A stretch of DNA of 64,000 nt from Buttiauxella warmboldiae (lineage in GTDB: Bacteria; Pseudomonadota; Gammaproteobacteria; Enterobacterales; Enterobacteriaceae): NCBI RefSeq assembly GCF_003818135.1, contig NZ_RPOH01000004.1:1-64000 (forward strand). The letters run 5' to 3'. How positions within the stretch are numbered: position 1 is the first letter of the stretch; every line of letters begins with the position of its first letter. Below the pieces are notes generated by a model. It was not told the origin of the DNA. It did not search any database and saw only the letters and a program-made list of their open reading frames with translations. The translations under genes were made by a program, and so were the position numbers. This document shows, piece by piece, positions 47,061 to 57,159 of this stretch.

Positions 47061-47960
47061 ATGCGGCGCAACTTCCCTCTTAATACCGTTGATGCTTTTC
47101 TGGTCACGGCAAAACATCTCAATCTGACGCGCGCGGCTAAAGAACTCTGCCTGACGCAAGGCGCCGTCAGCCGTAAAATCTCAACCCTTGAAGAGTGGCT
47201 CGGTTTTTCCCTGTTTGACCGCCATGCCAGAGGCCTGCACCTCACCCCACAAGGCAGCGCCCTGCTTCCCGAATTACAACTCGCGTTTGAACATTTGCTG
47301 AATGTCGCGAGTGATGCCGCTCATCAACCGAGCGTTATTCGCCTCAAAGCCCCCACCTGCGCCATGCGCTGGCTGGTGCCGAAACTGGTGCAGCTGGAAA
47401 GCGCCTCGCCGGATATTCAGGTAGCCTTAACCACCACTATTGAGCACGGCGTAAATTTCAACAACGAACCCTTTGATGCGGCGATTGTGTTTGGCAAACC
47501 TTCCAGCACCGCTACGCTGCTGTTTGAGGAGCGGCTAACGCCGGTAATCAGCCAGCAGCTGCTGGGAGACAGAGCGTTAACCACCGCGAGTCTGAGCCAG
47601 TACACCTTTCTGCATCCAACGCGCGATCGCACCGACTGGTCGCTGTGGCTGACGCATCATGCCGACATCCCCCCTGTCATGCAGAAAAATCAACACTTCG
47701 ACACCATGGACCTGGCCATCAGCGCTGCGATTCAGGGTTTCGGCATTGCGATTGCTGATGCCACCCTGGTGGCGGAAGATTTGCACCGTGGCCGGCTGGT
47801 GCAGCCGTTCGAGGGTAGCGTGAAGACGGGGGCATGTTATTGTCTGGCGCTGCGCGCTGGAGAAGAAAGCCACGCTGGGCTTGGGGCGTTTAAGCGCTGT
47901 TTGATGGCGTTGCGTGAACAGGAGCACAATCCCATTCTGGTGGGTAACGTATTCCCTTAG
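47061..47960 (+). CDS. LysR family transcriptional regulator (GcvA-like subgroup)
   Basis: A 299-residue LysR regulator. The DNA-binding region is LNTVDAFLVTAKHLNLTRAA and LTQGAVSRKISTLEEWLG (about residues 7-47), followed by LFDRHARGLHLTPQG. The effector domain starts near 90 (VIRLKAPTCAMRWLVPKL), a form typical of the GcvA-like subgroup. It is divergent from the YbdL-like aminotransferase operon, its likely target. Its 3' end overlaps the convergent mazF by four bases. Confidence 0.85.
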   Translation: MRRNFPLNTVDAFLVTAKHLNLTRAAKELCLTQGAVSRKISTLEEWLGFSLFDRHARGLHLTPQGSALLPELQLAFEHLLNVASDAAHQPSVIRLKAPTCAMRWLVPKLVQLESASPDIQVALTTTIEHGVNFNNEPFDAAIVFGKPSSTATLLFEERLTPVISQQLLGDRALTTASLSQYTFLHPTRDRTDWSLWLTHHADIPPVMQKNQHFDTMDLAISAAIQGFGIAIADATLVAEDLHRGRLVQPFEGSVKTGACYCLALRAGEESHAGLGAFKRCLMALREQEHNPILVGNVFP

Positions 47961-48289
47961 CCAATCAGCGCTTTCGCTTTGGCACGGATTTCAGCCAACT
48001 CTGCGGCACTAACTTTGCTCTTCTGCTCGATTTTCCTTGCTCGCCAGTCCACGCAGGTGACCTGATCTGACAGAGCCACACCTTCCCGACTCGCGGTAAT
48101 TTCAACCTCAAATGGATATCCCTTTGCTTTTGTTGTGCAAGGCACACACAGTAGCAGGCCCGTTTTGTTGTTATAGGCAAACGGGCTGAGTACCACAGCA
48201 GGACGATGGCCACCCTGTTCATGGCCTGCCACCGGGTCGAAATCGATCCAGATTACATCGCCTGCGTCCGGTACATAGCGAGAAACCAT
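47957..48289 (-). CDS. mazF: MazF-type endoribonuclease toxin
   Basis: A 110-residue toxin of the MazF/PemK family that cuts RNA at short sequence motifs (ACA in E. coli MazF; the specificity here is untested). Key parts are MVSRYVPDAGDVIWIDFDPV, the catalytic Arg in GHRPAVVLSPFAYN, and the Thr in VPCTTKAKGYPFEV. The length matches E. coli MazF (111 aa). The ATG overlaps the mazE stop (ATGA), so antitoxin is made first and the toxin is coupled to it. Confidence 0.92.
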   Translation of the reverse strand: MVSRYVPDAGDVIWIDFDPVAGHEQGGHRPAVVLSPFAYNNKTGLLLCVPCTTKAKGYPFEVEITASREGVALSDQVTCVDWRARKIEQKSKVSAAELAEIRAKAKALIG

Positions 48290-48534
48290 CAGAGTATTTC
48301 CTTGCCAACAGGTGCGCCAAAGTCTGCTTTCTGGTGCTGATTATCCTGGGTAATCCCCGCTAAGAGCGCATCTAGCGAATATTCTTTCGCCCTCACCGGG
48401 ACAATAATGATATGACCATTTTCTACGGTAATATCCACCGTATCATCCACATTCAGACAGGCGGCTTGCATAATCGCGGCCGGAAGGCGAACTGAAGGGC
48501 TATTACCCCATTTTTTAATCACTGATTTTGACAT
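48289..48534 (-). CDS. mazE: MazE-type antitoxin
   Basis: An 81-residue antitoxin with an N-terminal AbrB-like swapped-hairpin DNA-binding domain (SVIKKWGNSPSVRLPAAIMQ, VDITVENGHIIIVPV). A flexible acidic C-terminal tail (ITQDNQHQKADFGAPVGKEI) wraps MazF. The start is the ATG ending at 48534, after GAGG. It probably represses its own promoter, alone and with MazF. The pair sits between a LysR gene and ydcJ, where E. coli K-12 has no mazEF, so it was probably acquired here. Confidence 0.9.
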   Translation of the reverse strand: MSKSVIKKWGNSPSVRLPAAIMQAACLNVDDTVDITVENGHIIIVPVRAKEYSLDALLAGITQDNQHQKADFGAPVGKEIL

Positions 48535-48686
48535 TCGAGGCCTCATATGTTGATACGATTGTAGCAACGCTAATTCATTCCTTATCGAGTGTCAATAATG
48601 TATCTACACCATAAGCTTTAGCCATTGACGAAAGCATTCTGGTTTAAAGGCCGCCATGGCGACCTTTACCGGAAGAGTTATCAAGG

Positions 48687-50030
48687 CTACAACAATCCAC
48701 AGCGCTTTTTACTGCGGTCAGAAGCCTGCTGGTACAGCTCAAACTCATTGGCCACCGGTGCGCCAAGGGCTTCTTCAAATGCCGCGCGGCTGGCATGGCC
48801 GTGGCTGCGTACCCCGCCTTCGCTCCCCAGGTTCGACTGGAAAATCCCCGCCGCGCTCACCGGCAGGAAATCTTCATACACGATCGGCTGAGCCACCAGC
48901 CAGCCGCGTTCAATCAACGGTTGCGGATCGTCACCCGGCTTGATGGACTGACGGTGCATCTCTCCCACAGGCGTTAAGCGGTAGCGGAAATAGGCCAGCC
49001 CCTGGCTGCGCATCAGCGTTTCGCTGTCCGGCAGGCGGCTGAACACCTGCTGCAAATGTTGCTGATGGCTAAAGTTATCCTCTCCGTTTCCCGCCTCACC
49101 GAGTAATTCATCATACAGCGCGCGCCCTTTTGGGGTTAACGCCACGCCACGCTGCTCTATTTCACCGAAGCGGGCAGTATGGGTGCCATGATGCACTCCG
49201 GCAAAAATAATCGGCTCCTCCAGCGCTTTAAAACTGGTCTGGCGTAACAGAATGGAGAAAGTACGGCGCGGCGGGCCTTCGATAATCGCTTTGGGCGCAA
49301 TACCATATTCCGGCATCAGCGCCTGTACGCGGTCGATATCCAGGGTGCGCGGCGTCAGATGGTTAATGTGGCAGCCACGGAAACAGACCACGTCAGCAAT
49401 CAGACGGTGCTGCTGGTGGAAGGCCTGGTAAGTTTGGCTATCTACCGTAGCATGGCGGTGCCAGCGGAACGTTTCCAGCACCTGCTGAATAAATTCGTCG
49501 GCCTGCGGTTCGCTGAATGCTCCCTGCTGGTCGTAAATATCCAGCAGCGCCCGACAGCGTGGAGTGAAAATATCGCGTTCGGCAAGAATAGCCGCAGCGG
49601 TTTTGCGCAGTTCCACATCTTCAATCAACTCAAGACGCAATAAGGAGGTGAAAATGCGGAATGGATTACGAGCGAGTGCCGCATCGTCAATCGGACGAAA
49701 CGCCGTGGAATGCACGGGCACGCCCGCCTGCGAAAGATCGTAATAGCCGACCGGAAACATCCCCATAATCGCAAACACGCGCCTTAGCGTCGCCAGCTCT
49801 TCCGCTTTGCCCACCCGAATAGCGCCGTGACGTTCCACATTCAGGCGCGCCAGCTCATCGGCATTTTCTAACTGCTGTTGCAGATCGGGGCTGTTTTCTA
49901 ACACCGCCAGATTGACGTCAGCCACTAACTCTAACAAAGTGCCGTATTGAGGCACCTCTTGCTGGTACATCGCCGACATGGCGTGTGAAAATTTTTCCCG
50001 AAGCTCATCAGCCGTGATGTTATTCGCCAT
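48687..50030 (-). CDS. hglS: 2-oxoadipate dioxygenase/decarboxylase HglS (YdcJ)
   Basis: A 447-residue Fe(II) enzyme of the YdcJ/VOC-like DUF1338 family, the same length as E. coli YdcJ. Characterised members convert 2-oxoadipate to D-2-hydroxyglutarate in lysine catabolism. Conserved blocks are LARLNVERHGAIRVG (His of the metal site, about residue 70), VPVHSTAFRP, CHINHLTPRTLDIDRVQ and YEDFLPVSAAGIFQSNLG (Glu). It is divergent from pcaHG across 253 bp. In E. coli ydcJ is divergent from ydcI; here pcaHG lies between them. Confidence 0.9.
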   Translation of the reverse strand: MANNITADELREKFSHAMSAMYQQEVPQYGTLLELVADVNLAVLENSPDLQQQLENADELARLNVERHGAIRVGKAEELATLRRVFAIMGMFPVGYYDLSQAGVPVHSTAFRPIDDAALARNPFRIFTSLLRLELIEDVELRKTAAAILAERDIFTPRCRALLDIYDQQGAFSEPQADEFIQQVLETFRWHRHATVDSQTYQAFHQQHRLIADVVCFRGCHINHLTPRTLDIDRVQALMPEYGIAPKAIIEGPPRRTFSILLRQTSFKALEEPIIFAGVHHGTHTARFGEIEQRGVALTPKGRALYDELLGEAGNGEDNFSHQQHLQQVFSRLPDSETLMRSQGLAYFRYRLTPVGEMHRQSIKPGDDPQPLIERGWLVAQPIVYEDFLPVSAAGIFQSNLGSEGGVRSHGHASRAAFEEALGAPVANEFELYQQASDRSKKRCGLL

Positions 50031-50202
50031 AATGTCGTACTCCTGTGAATATTGCTCAAAGAGTAGAAGGCAGGACGGGCTTCAGGGCGAAGAATTTTCG
50101 TTTTGTGATCGACTATACAACCCCCAGGCTATAAGTAATGCTTCCTGCATTTTACATAACCAAAAGATATGCAAAGCCACGCTTAAATTCACTTTAAATT
50201 AA

Positions 50203-51641
<1,439 letters not shown>

Positions 51642-51848
51642 TTGAGTCGCCAAAGCGGGTGGATATCGCTGCCGCTACTCCACCCTGTAACGGCTTTCAC
51701 CGGCCGGATAACGTCCCACCTGATAAATGTCGAATCCTCACTTATTGTTATTGAAAATAATTAATTGTTAATTTAATTTTGCTGGCAAGTTATCAAAATC
51801 AAACAACTTATCTTGTCAGCGCTACGGATCTCTTTTTAACATCCGGTT

Positions 51849-52772
51849 ATGGAAAAAAACGGTTTATTCACTCAGCGCATTCGCTTGCGCCACCTTCATA
51901 CATTCGTGGCTGTCGCTCAACAGGGAACGCTGGGGCGTGCAGCTGAAACGCTTAATCTGAGCCAGCCTGCCCTGTCAAAAACGCTTAATGAGCTCGAGCA
52001 GCTCACCGGCACGCGTTTATTCGAGCGTGGGCGGCTTGGCGCGCAGATGACGCTGATGGGCGAGCAATTCCTGACCCACGCCGTGAAAGTGCTGGATGCG
52101 CTCAACCATGCCGGGCAATCGCTGAACCAGAAAGATGGGCAAAACGCCACGGTCATTCGGGTTGGCGCGTTGCCCACGGCAGCGCTCGGTATTTTACCGA
52201 AAGTCATCGGCCAGTTTCACAAACAACAAAGTGACGTGACGCTGCAGGTCGCCACCATGAATAACACCATGCTGCTATCTGGCCTGAAATCGGGCGAGCT
52301 GGATTTGGGGATTGGCCGCATGTCCGACCCGGAATTGATGACCGGGCTGAATTATGAACTGTTGTTCCTCGAATCGTTAAAGCTGGTAGTGCGCCCGGGA
52401 CACCCGTTACTGCATGAAAATATCACGCTCAGTCGCGTGATGGAGTGGCCGGTAGTGGTGTCGCCAAAGGGGACTATCCCGCGGCAGAACGCTGAGTCGT
52501 TGCTGATAAGCCAGGGCTGTAAAATGCCCGCGACCTGTGTCGAAACGCTTTCGGCTTCGCTTTCGCGCCAGTTAACCGTGGATTATGACTACGTGTGGTT
52601 TGTACCATCAGGGGCGGTCAAAGAGGATTTACGCCAGGGAACGCTGACTTCGCTGCCCGTCCCCACTCAAGGCGCGGGCGAGCCGATTGGCGTGTTAACG
52701 CGGGTGGATACGCCGCTGTCTCCAGCGGCGCAAATTTTGTTATCGTCGATTCGTAAATCTATGCCGGGCTGA
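51849..52772 (+). CDS. pcaQ: LysR-type pca regulator PcaQ (orthologue of E. coli YdcI)
   Basis: A 307-residue LysR protein. The DNA-binding part is IRLRHLHTFVAVAQQGTLGR and LNLSQPALSKTLNELEQLTG (about residues 11-50). The effector domain holds VRVG-like IRVGALPTAALGILPKVIGQ and GELDLGIGRMSDPELMTGLN. PcaQ in alphaproteobacteria activates pca genes in response to carboxymuconate-type intermediates. The length and nearly all conserved blocks also match what I recall of E. coli YdcI. It is downstream of pcaHG on the same strand and convergent with pcaC. Regulating pcaHG is the natural inference. Confidence 0.88.
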   Translation: MEKNGLFTQRIRLRHLHTFVAVAQQGTLGRAAETLNLSQPALSKTLNELEQLTGTRLFERGRLGAQMTLMGEQFLTHAVKVLDALNHAGQSLNQKDGQNATVIRVGALPTAALGILPKVIGQFHKQQSDVTLQVATMNNTMLLSGLKSGELDLGIGRMSDPELMTGLNYELLFLESLKLVVRPGHPLLHENITLSRVMEWPVVVSPKGTIPRQNAESLLISQGCKMPATCVETLSASLSRQLTVDYDYVWFVPSGAVKEDLRQGTLTSLPVPTQGAGEPIGVLTRVDTPLSPAAQILLSSIRKSMPG

Positions 52773-53159
52773 TTATTGCGGCCCGTCCATCTCATCAAAT
52801 ACCTGCTGTGCCAGATGCATGGTAGCGTTAGCGGCGGGTAAACCGCAGTACAGCGCCGAATGCATAATTAACTCTTTGATTTCATCACGCGTCACGCCGT
52901 TGTTAAACGCGGCGCGCAGGTGCATGTTCAACTCGGCTTCGCGGTTTAGCGCAATCAACATAGCGAGGGTGATCATACTGCGGGTATGGCGCTCAAGTCC
53001 CGGGCGCGTCCAGATATCGCCCCAGGCGTAACGCGTAATAAAGTTCTGAAATTCTTCGTTTAACGGCGTGAGTTGCGATAGCGTGCGGTCAACATGTTTG
53101 TCGCCAAGCACCGCCCGCCGTACTTCCATGCCCTGCTGATAATGCTCTTCATCCGTCAT
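52773..53159 (-). CDS. pcaC: 4-carboxymuconolactone decarboxylase
   Basis: A 128-residue enzyme of the CMD family that decarboxylates gamma-carboxymuconolactone to beta-ketoadipate enol-lactone. Conserved parts are YAWGDIWTRPGLERHTRSMI and LNMHLRAAFNNGVTRDEIKE, with His in IMHSALYCGLPAANA. The start is the ATG ending at 53159, one base after the pcaD stop region, so it is coupled to pcaD. It is the last gene of pcaIJFBDC and is not fused to pcaD, unlike in some actinobacteria. Confidence 0.94.
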   Translation of the reverse strand: MTDEEHYQQGMEVRRAVLGDKHVDRTLSQLTPLNEEFQNFITRYAWGDIWTRPGLERHTRSMITLAMLIALNREAELNMHLRAAFNNGVTRDEIKELIMHSALYCGLPAANATMHLAQQVFDEMDGPQ

Positions 53160-53160
53160 C

Positions 53161-53919
53161 TCAATCGTCCTGTTGAATAAAGTTAAGCAGCGCCACGTTA
53201 AAACCGTGGGCGTCTTCAATATTGGAAAGATGCGAAGCTTCGAGCGTCACCAGGTGTGAACCGTGGATCTGCTGATGCATAAATTCGCTGTCAGCAACGC
53301 GGCAAACCGGATCGTGAACGCCGGCGATAAACTGTATCGGCAAGGTGATTGCGCCAATTTCAGCCCGCAGATCTGCCGCCGCTAACGCCTCACAGCAGGA
53401 GGCGTAGCCCTCAGCGTTGATCCCCGCCAGAGTGTGGCAAATGGAATCGACTTGCGCATGATGGTGCTTAACGAAATCGTCGGTAAACCAGCGCGATGGC
53501 GCACTTTTAGCTATCGCCGACATCCCTTCGCTACGCACGCTGCGGGCTCGCTCCAGCCAGCCGCTTTGCTCGCCGACTTTTGCCGCGCTATTGGCAACGG
53601 TAACCGAAAGAAAGCGTTCCGGGGCAAAACGGGCCAGCCACAGGCCAGTCAAGCCGCCCATAGAAATCCCGCAAAAGTGTGCCTGTTTCACGCCCGCGTC
53701 ATCCATCACGCTGATAACGTCTTCCGCTAATTGCGGCAGCGTAGTTTTGTCGTTTTTGACGGTACGCCCGTGGCCGTGGGTGTCGTAACGCAGCACCCGG
53801 AAATTCTCAAGCAGGGCTGCCATTTGCGGCTGCCACATTTCAAGCGTGGTGCCGAGTGAGTTCGACAACACCACGACCGGCGCACCGCTGCGCCCTTCCA
53901 GTTGATAATAAATATTCAT
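53161..53919 (-). CDS. pcaD: 3-oxoadipate enol-lactonase
   Basis: A 252-residue alpha/beta hydrolase that opens beta-ketoadipate enol-lactone to beta-ketoadipate. The nucleophile elbow is GISMGG (Ser at about residue 92), the oxyanion region SNSLGTTLEMW is near the N terminus, Asp is in AGVHDPVCR and His in LEASHLSNIE. It overlaps the pcaB stop by four bases and is followed directly by pcaC. Confidence 0.94.
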   Translation of the reverse strand: MNIYYQLEGRSGAPVVVLSNSLGTTLEMWQPQMAALLENFRVLRYDTHGHGRTVKNDKTTLPQLAEDVISVMDDAGVKQAHFCGISMGGLTGLWLARFAPERFLSVTVANSAAKVGEQSGWLERARSVRSEGMSAIAKSAPSRWFTDDFVKHHHAQVDSICHTLAGINAEGYASCCEALAAADLRAEIGAITLPIQFIAGVHDPVCRVADSEFMHQQIHGSHLVTLEASHLSNIEDAHGFNVALLNFIQQDD

Positions 53920-55271
53920 TTTACCCTCCCGGTTTGTTGTGCTGCCCGCGCCAGAACCTGGTTGATAAACACATCGTTACTGCCGGTGGCGTGCTGCGGA
54001 TCGAGCAAAGTTTCGATTTCTTTTAAACAAAGATAACGGGTGACTTGTGGAGTTTCTGCGAGCAACGCCGCAAGCGGCTGGTTTTTATCCAGCGCACGGT
54101 GGCAAAGCTGTTCCACTAAGCGGTGCGCCTCCTGTTTGCCAATAAACTGCGCAAGAGCAAGCGTAACCGACTCGGCCATAATCAGGCCGTGAGTGATATC
54201 GAGATTGGCGCGCATTCTGGCGGTGTTTACCTGCATTCCGTTGAGCAACTCCCACGAGGTTTGCATCACCCCGCCTGCCAGCGTAATAAGCTGCGGGAGC
54301 GTTTCCCACTCGGCCTGCCAGCCGCCAAGCGCCCTTTCATGCTGTTGATTCTGGCTGGCGTACAGCGTTGCCATCAGCCCCGGAATACCTGTGGTCGCGG
54401 TTAACACTGCCGCACAGCTTACCGGATTACGTTTGTGCGGCATGGTTGATGAACCACCTCGCCCTTCGGCAATCGGCTCGCCGACTTCGCTGACTTCGGT
54501 TTGCATCAGCAGCGAAAAATCACCGGCAAATTTCCCCAGCGTACAGCTAACACCGGCAAACCAGCCGGCAGCCTCCAGCAGGCGGTCTCGCTGGCTATGC
54601 CATGGCGTATCAGCCTGATGAAGCTGTAGCTGCTTAGCCAGCGCCCGCGCCACAGGAATGCCCTGATCTTTTAGCGAGGCGAGCGTCCCCGCCGCACCAC
54701 CAAATTGCAGCACCAGCACGCGCGGTTTTATTTCATACAGCCGTTGCTGCCAGCGCAGGAGTGCATCAAGGGTGCCTGCCAGTTTCAGGCCGAAGGTGAT
54801 CGGCAGCGCATGCTGCATCCAGGTACGCCCCGGCATCACGCTATGCTGATGGCGTTGGACTTGCCCGGTTAAGGCGCTAATCAGTTTTTCGATAAGTTCT
54901 TCTGAAGCTGAGAAGGCCGCTCTGAGCTGCAATATCAGCCCCGTATCGATCGCATCCTGGCTGGTTGCGCCCCAGTGAACATAACGCGCCGCCTGTTCAT
55001 CCTGAAGTTTAACCCTGGCGGTGAGCTGCTTCACCAGCGGGATCGCCAGGTTTCCGGCTCCCGCAGCGGCCTGTGAAAGCGCCTGCGCATCGAGTTTATG
55101 AGCCTGGCACTGTGAGGCAATCAGCTCAACCGCCGATTCAGGTATCACCCCGCATTGGGCACAGGCCTGCGCCAGTGCCGCTTCAAAATCCAGCATTCCT
55201 TGTAACGTCTTCTCATCGCTGAAAATTGCTGTCAACGGCGAGGGACGTAACATGGGGGTAAACAGCGTCAT
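53916..55271 (-). CDS. pcaB: 3-carboxy-cis,cis-muconate cycloisomerase
   Basis: A 451-residue member of the fumarase/aspartase superfamily that lactonises 3-carboxymuconate to gamma-carboxymuconolactone. The superfamily signature GGSSTMPHKRNPVSCA (about residues 267-282) carries the catalytic serine loop, and VHWGATSQDAIDTGL and QHALPITFGLKLAG are conserved. It lies nine bases after pcaF and overlaps pcaD, so it is part of the same operon. Confidence 0.95.
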   Translation of the reverse strand: MTLFTPMLRPSPLTAIFSDEKTLQGMLDFEAALAQACAQCGVIPESAVELIASQCQAHKLDAQALSQAAAGAGNLAIPLVKQLTARVKLQDEQAARYVHWGATSQDAIDTGLILQLRAAFSASEELIEKLISALTGQVQRHQHSVMPGRTWMQHALPITFGLKLAGTLDALLRWQQRLYEIKPRVLVLQFGGAAGTLASLKDQGIPVARALAKQLQLHQADTPWHSQRDRLLEAAGWFAGVSCTLGKFAGDFSLLMQTEVSEVGEPIAEGRGGSSTMPHKRNPVSCAAVLTATTGIPGLMATLYASQNQQHERALGGWQAEWETLPQLITLAGGVMQTSWELLNGMQVNTARMRANLDITHGLIMAESVTLALAQFIGKQEAHRLVEQLCHRALDKNQPLAALLAETPQVTRYLCLKEIETLLDPQHATGSNDVFINQVLARAAQQTGRVK

Positions 55272-55280
55272 GCCTGCTCC

Positions 55281-56483
55281 TTAAACGCGTTCGATAATCA
55301 GTGCGATCCCCTGACCGACACCAATACACATGGTACAGAGCGCATAACGCCCGCCGCTGCGCCTGAGCTGATACGCAGCAGTCATCGCCAGACGCCCGCC
55401 CGATGCGCCAAGCGGATGCCCCAGCGCAATCGCGCCGCCGTTCGGGTTCACCTGTTCGCTATCGTCCGGCAGACCGAGGTCACGCATCACGGCCAGCGCC
55501 TGGGCGGCAAAGGCTTCGTTTAATTCAATGACATCCATCTGTGCCAGCGTCAGCCCGGTTTGCGCCAGCACTTTGCGCACCGCCGGTGCCGGGCCAAAAC
55601 CCATTATCCGTGGCGCAACGCCCGCGGTGGCTACGCCGACAACCCGCGCCAGCGGCTGTAAACCATGGGTATGCAGCGCCTGCTCGCTTGCCAGCAATAA
55701 CGCACAGGCTCCGTCATTCACACCTGACGCATTTCCGGCAGTAACGCTGCCATCAGCGCGCACCACGCCTTTGAGTTTTGCCAGCGCTTCAATCGAGGTG
55801 GAACGCGGGTGTTCATCGCGGTTAAACAACAAGGCTTCGCCTTTGCGCTGAGCAACTGCAACCGGAATTAGCTCGTCGTTAAAAATCCCCATCTCCTGCG
55901 CGCGGGCGGTGCGTAGCTGGCTGCGCAACGCGAAAGCATCTTGATCTGCGCGGTTGATGTTGAAGTCCGTCGCCACGTTTTCGGCGGTTTCCGGCATTGC
56001 ATCCACACCATATTGCGCTTTCATCAGCGGGTTGATAAACCGCCAGCCAATGGTGGTGTCTTCCATTTTCATACGGCGCTCAAAGGCGCTTTCCGCTTTG
56101 CCCATCACAAAGGGGGCGCGCGACATACTTTCCACGCCACCGGCAATCATCAGGTTCGTTTCCCCGCTTTTAATCGCCCGCGCCGCCACGCCCAGCGCAT
56201 CAAGGCTTGAGCCACACAAACGGTTGATGGTACTGCCCGGTACGGTTTCAGGTAATCCTGCCAGTAACAGCGCCATGCGCGCCACGTTACGGTTATCTTC
56301 CCCCGCCTGGTTTGCACAGCCGTAAATCACATCATCAACCGCAGACCAGTCCAGACCGGGATGACGCGCAATTAAGGCTTTCAGCGGCAGTGCGGCTAAG
56401 TCGTCGCTACGAACCGAAGAGAGCGCGCCAGCGAAACGGCCGAACGGAGTACGCACTCCATCACAGATAAATGCTTGATTCAT
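55281..56483 (-). CDS. pcaF: 3-oxoadipyl-CoA thiolase
   Basis: A 400-residue thiolase that cleaves beta-ketoadipyl-CoA to succinyl-CoA and acetyl-CoA, the last step of the pathway. The acyl-enzyme Cys is in TINRLCGSSLDALG (about residue 90), the His in GGAIALGHPLGASGGR, and the second Cys in TMCIGVGQG. Two consecutive ATG codons are available; the second is six bases from AAGGA and is chosen. It sits between pcaJ and pcaB. Confidence 0.95.
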   Translation of the reverse strand: MNQAFICDGVRTPFGRFAGALSSVRSDDLAALPLKALIARHPGLDWSAVDDVIYGCANQAGEDNRNVARMALLLAGLPETVPGSTINRLCGSSLDALGVAARAIKSGETNLMIAGGVESMSRAPFVMGKAESAFERRMKMEDTTIGWRFINPLMKAQYGVDAMPETAENVATDFNINRADQDAFALRSQLRTARAQEMGIFNDELIPVAVAQRKGEALLFNRDEHPRSTSIEALAKLKGVVRADGSVTAGNASGVNDGACALLLASEQALHTHGLQPLARVVGVATAGVAPRIMGFGPAPAVRKVLAQTGLTLAQMDVIELNEAFAAQALAVMRDLGLPDDSEQVNPNGGAIALGHPLGASGGRLAMTAAYQLRRSGGRYALCTMCIGVGQGIALIIERV

Positions 56484-56492
56484 CATAGTTCC

Positions 56493-57149
56493 TTACGCGC
56501 TTTCTGCCAGTTGTTGGTAGCCAAGTGTGACCGGGGTAATACGCTGCAACTCTTCAAAAGAGAGACCGTTGAAGATTTCGCGCACCACGGGCCCTTTTTC
56601 GGTGATATCAATCACCGCAAGGTCGGTATAGATACGGCTGACGCAGCCAATGCCGGTGAGCGGATAAGAACAGCGCTCTACCAGCTTGCATTCGCCGTCA
56701 CGCGTCAGGTGGTCCATCATCACAAACACCTGGCGTGCGCCAATAGCTAAATCCATCGCCCCGCCGACCGCCGGGATTGAGTCCGGCGCGCCGGTGCTCC
56801 AGTTTGCCAGGTCGCCGCTGGCTGAAACCTGGTATGCGCCCAGCACGCAGATATCGAGATGGCCGCCGCGCATCATGGCGAACGAGTCGCCGTGGTGGAA
56901 GAAACAGCCGCCGGTCAGCAAGGTGACAAACTCTTTTCCGGCGTTAATCAGTTCCGGGTCTTCCTCCCCATCAGCCGGTTTCGGCCCCATGCCTAACAAG
57001 CCGTTTTCGCTGTGCAGAAAGATCTCTTTATCTGCGGGTAAATAGTTGGCGATGCGCGTCGGCAAGCCAATCCCCAGATTAACGTAAGCGCCTTCAGGAA
57101 TATCGCGGGCAACGCGCTGCGCCATTTCATCACGGGTTAATTTTTTCAC
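56493..57149 (-). CDS. pcaJ: 3-oxoadipate CoA-transferase subunit B
   Basis: A 218-residue beta subunit of the succinyl-CoA:3-oxoadipate CoA-transferase. The catalytic glutamate is in FLHSENGLLGMG (about residue 50), and VNLGIGLPTRIANYLP and GGAMDLAIGARQVFVMMDHL are conserved. It follows pcaI after ten bases and precedes pcaF after nine, so all three are co-transcribed. Confidence 0.95.
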   Translation of the reverse strand: MKKLTRDEMAQRVARDIPEGAYVNLGIGLPTRIANYLPADKEIFLHSENGLLGMGPKPADGEEDPELINAGKEFVTLLTGGCFFHHGDSFAMMRGGHLDICVLGAYQVSASGDLANWSTGAPDSIPAVGGAMDLAIGARQVFVMMDHLTRDGECKLVERCSYPLTGIGCVSRIYTDLAVIDITEKGPVVREIFNGLSFEELQRITPVTLGYQQLAESA

Positions 57150-57159
57150 CTAAAACTCC

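Noticed and set aside
50156-50170. PcaQ-type site ATAACC-AAAA-GATAT upstream of pcaH
   Set aside because: Only the first half matches the ATAACC-N4-GGTTAA pattern I recall for PcaQ; the second half is poor, so it is mentioned but not annotated separately.
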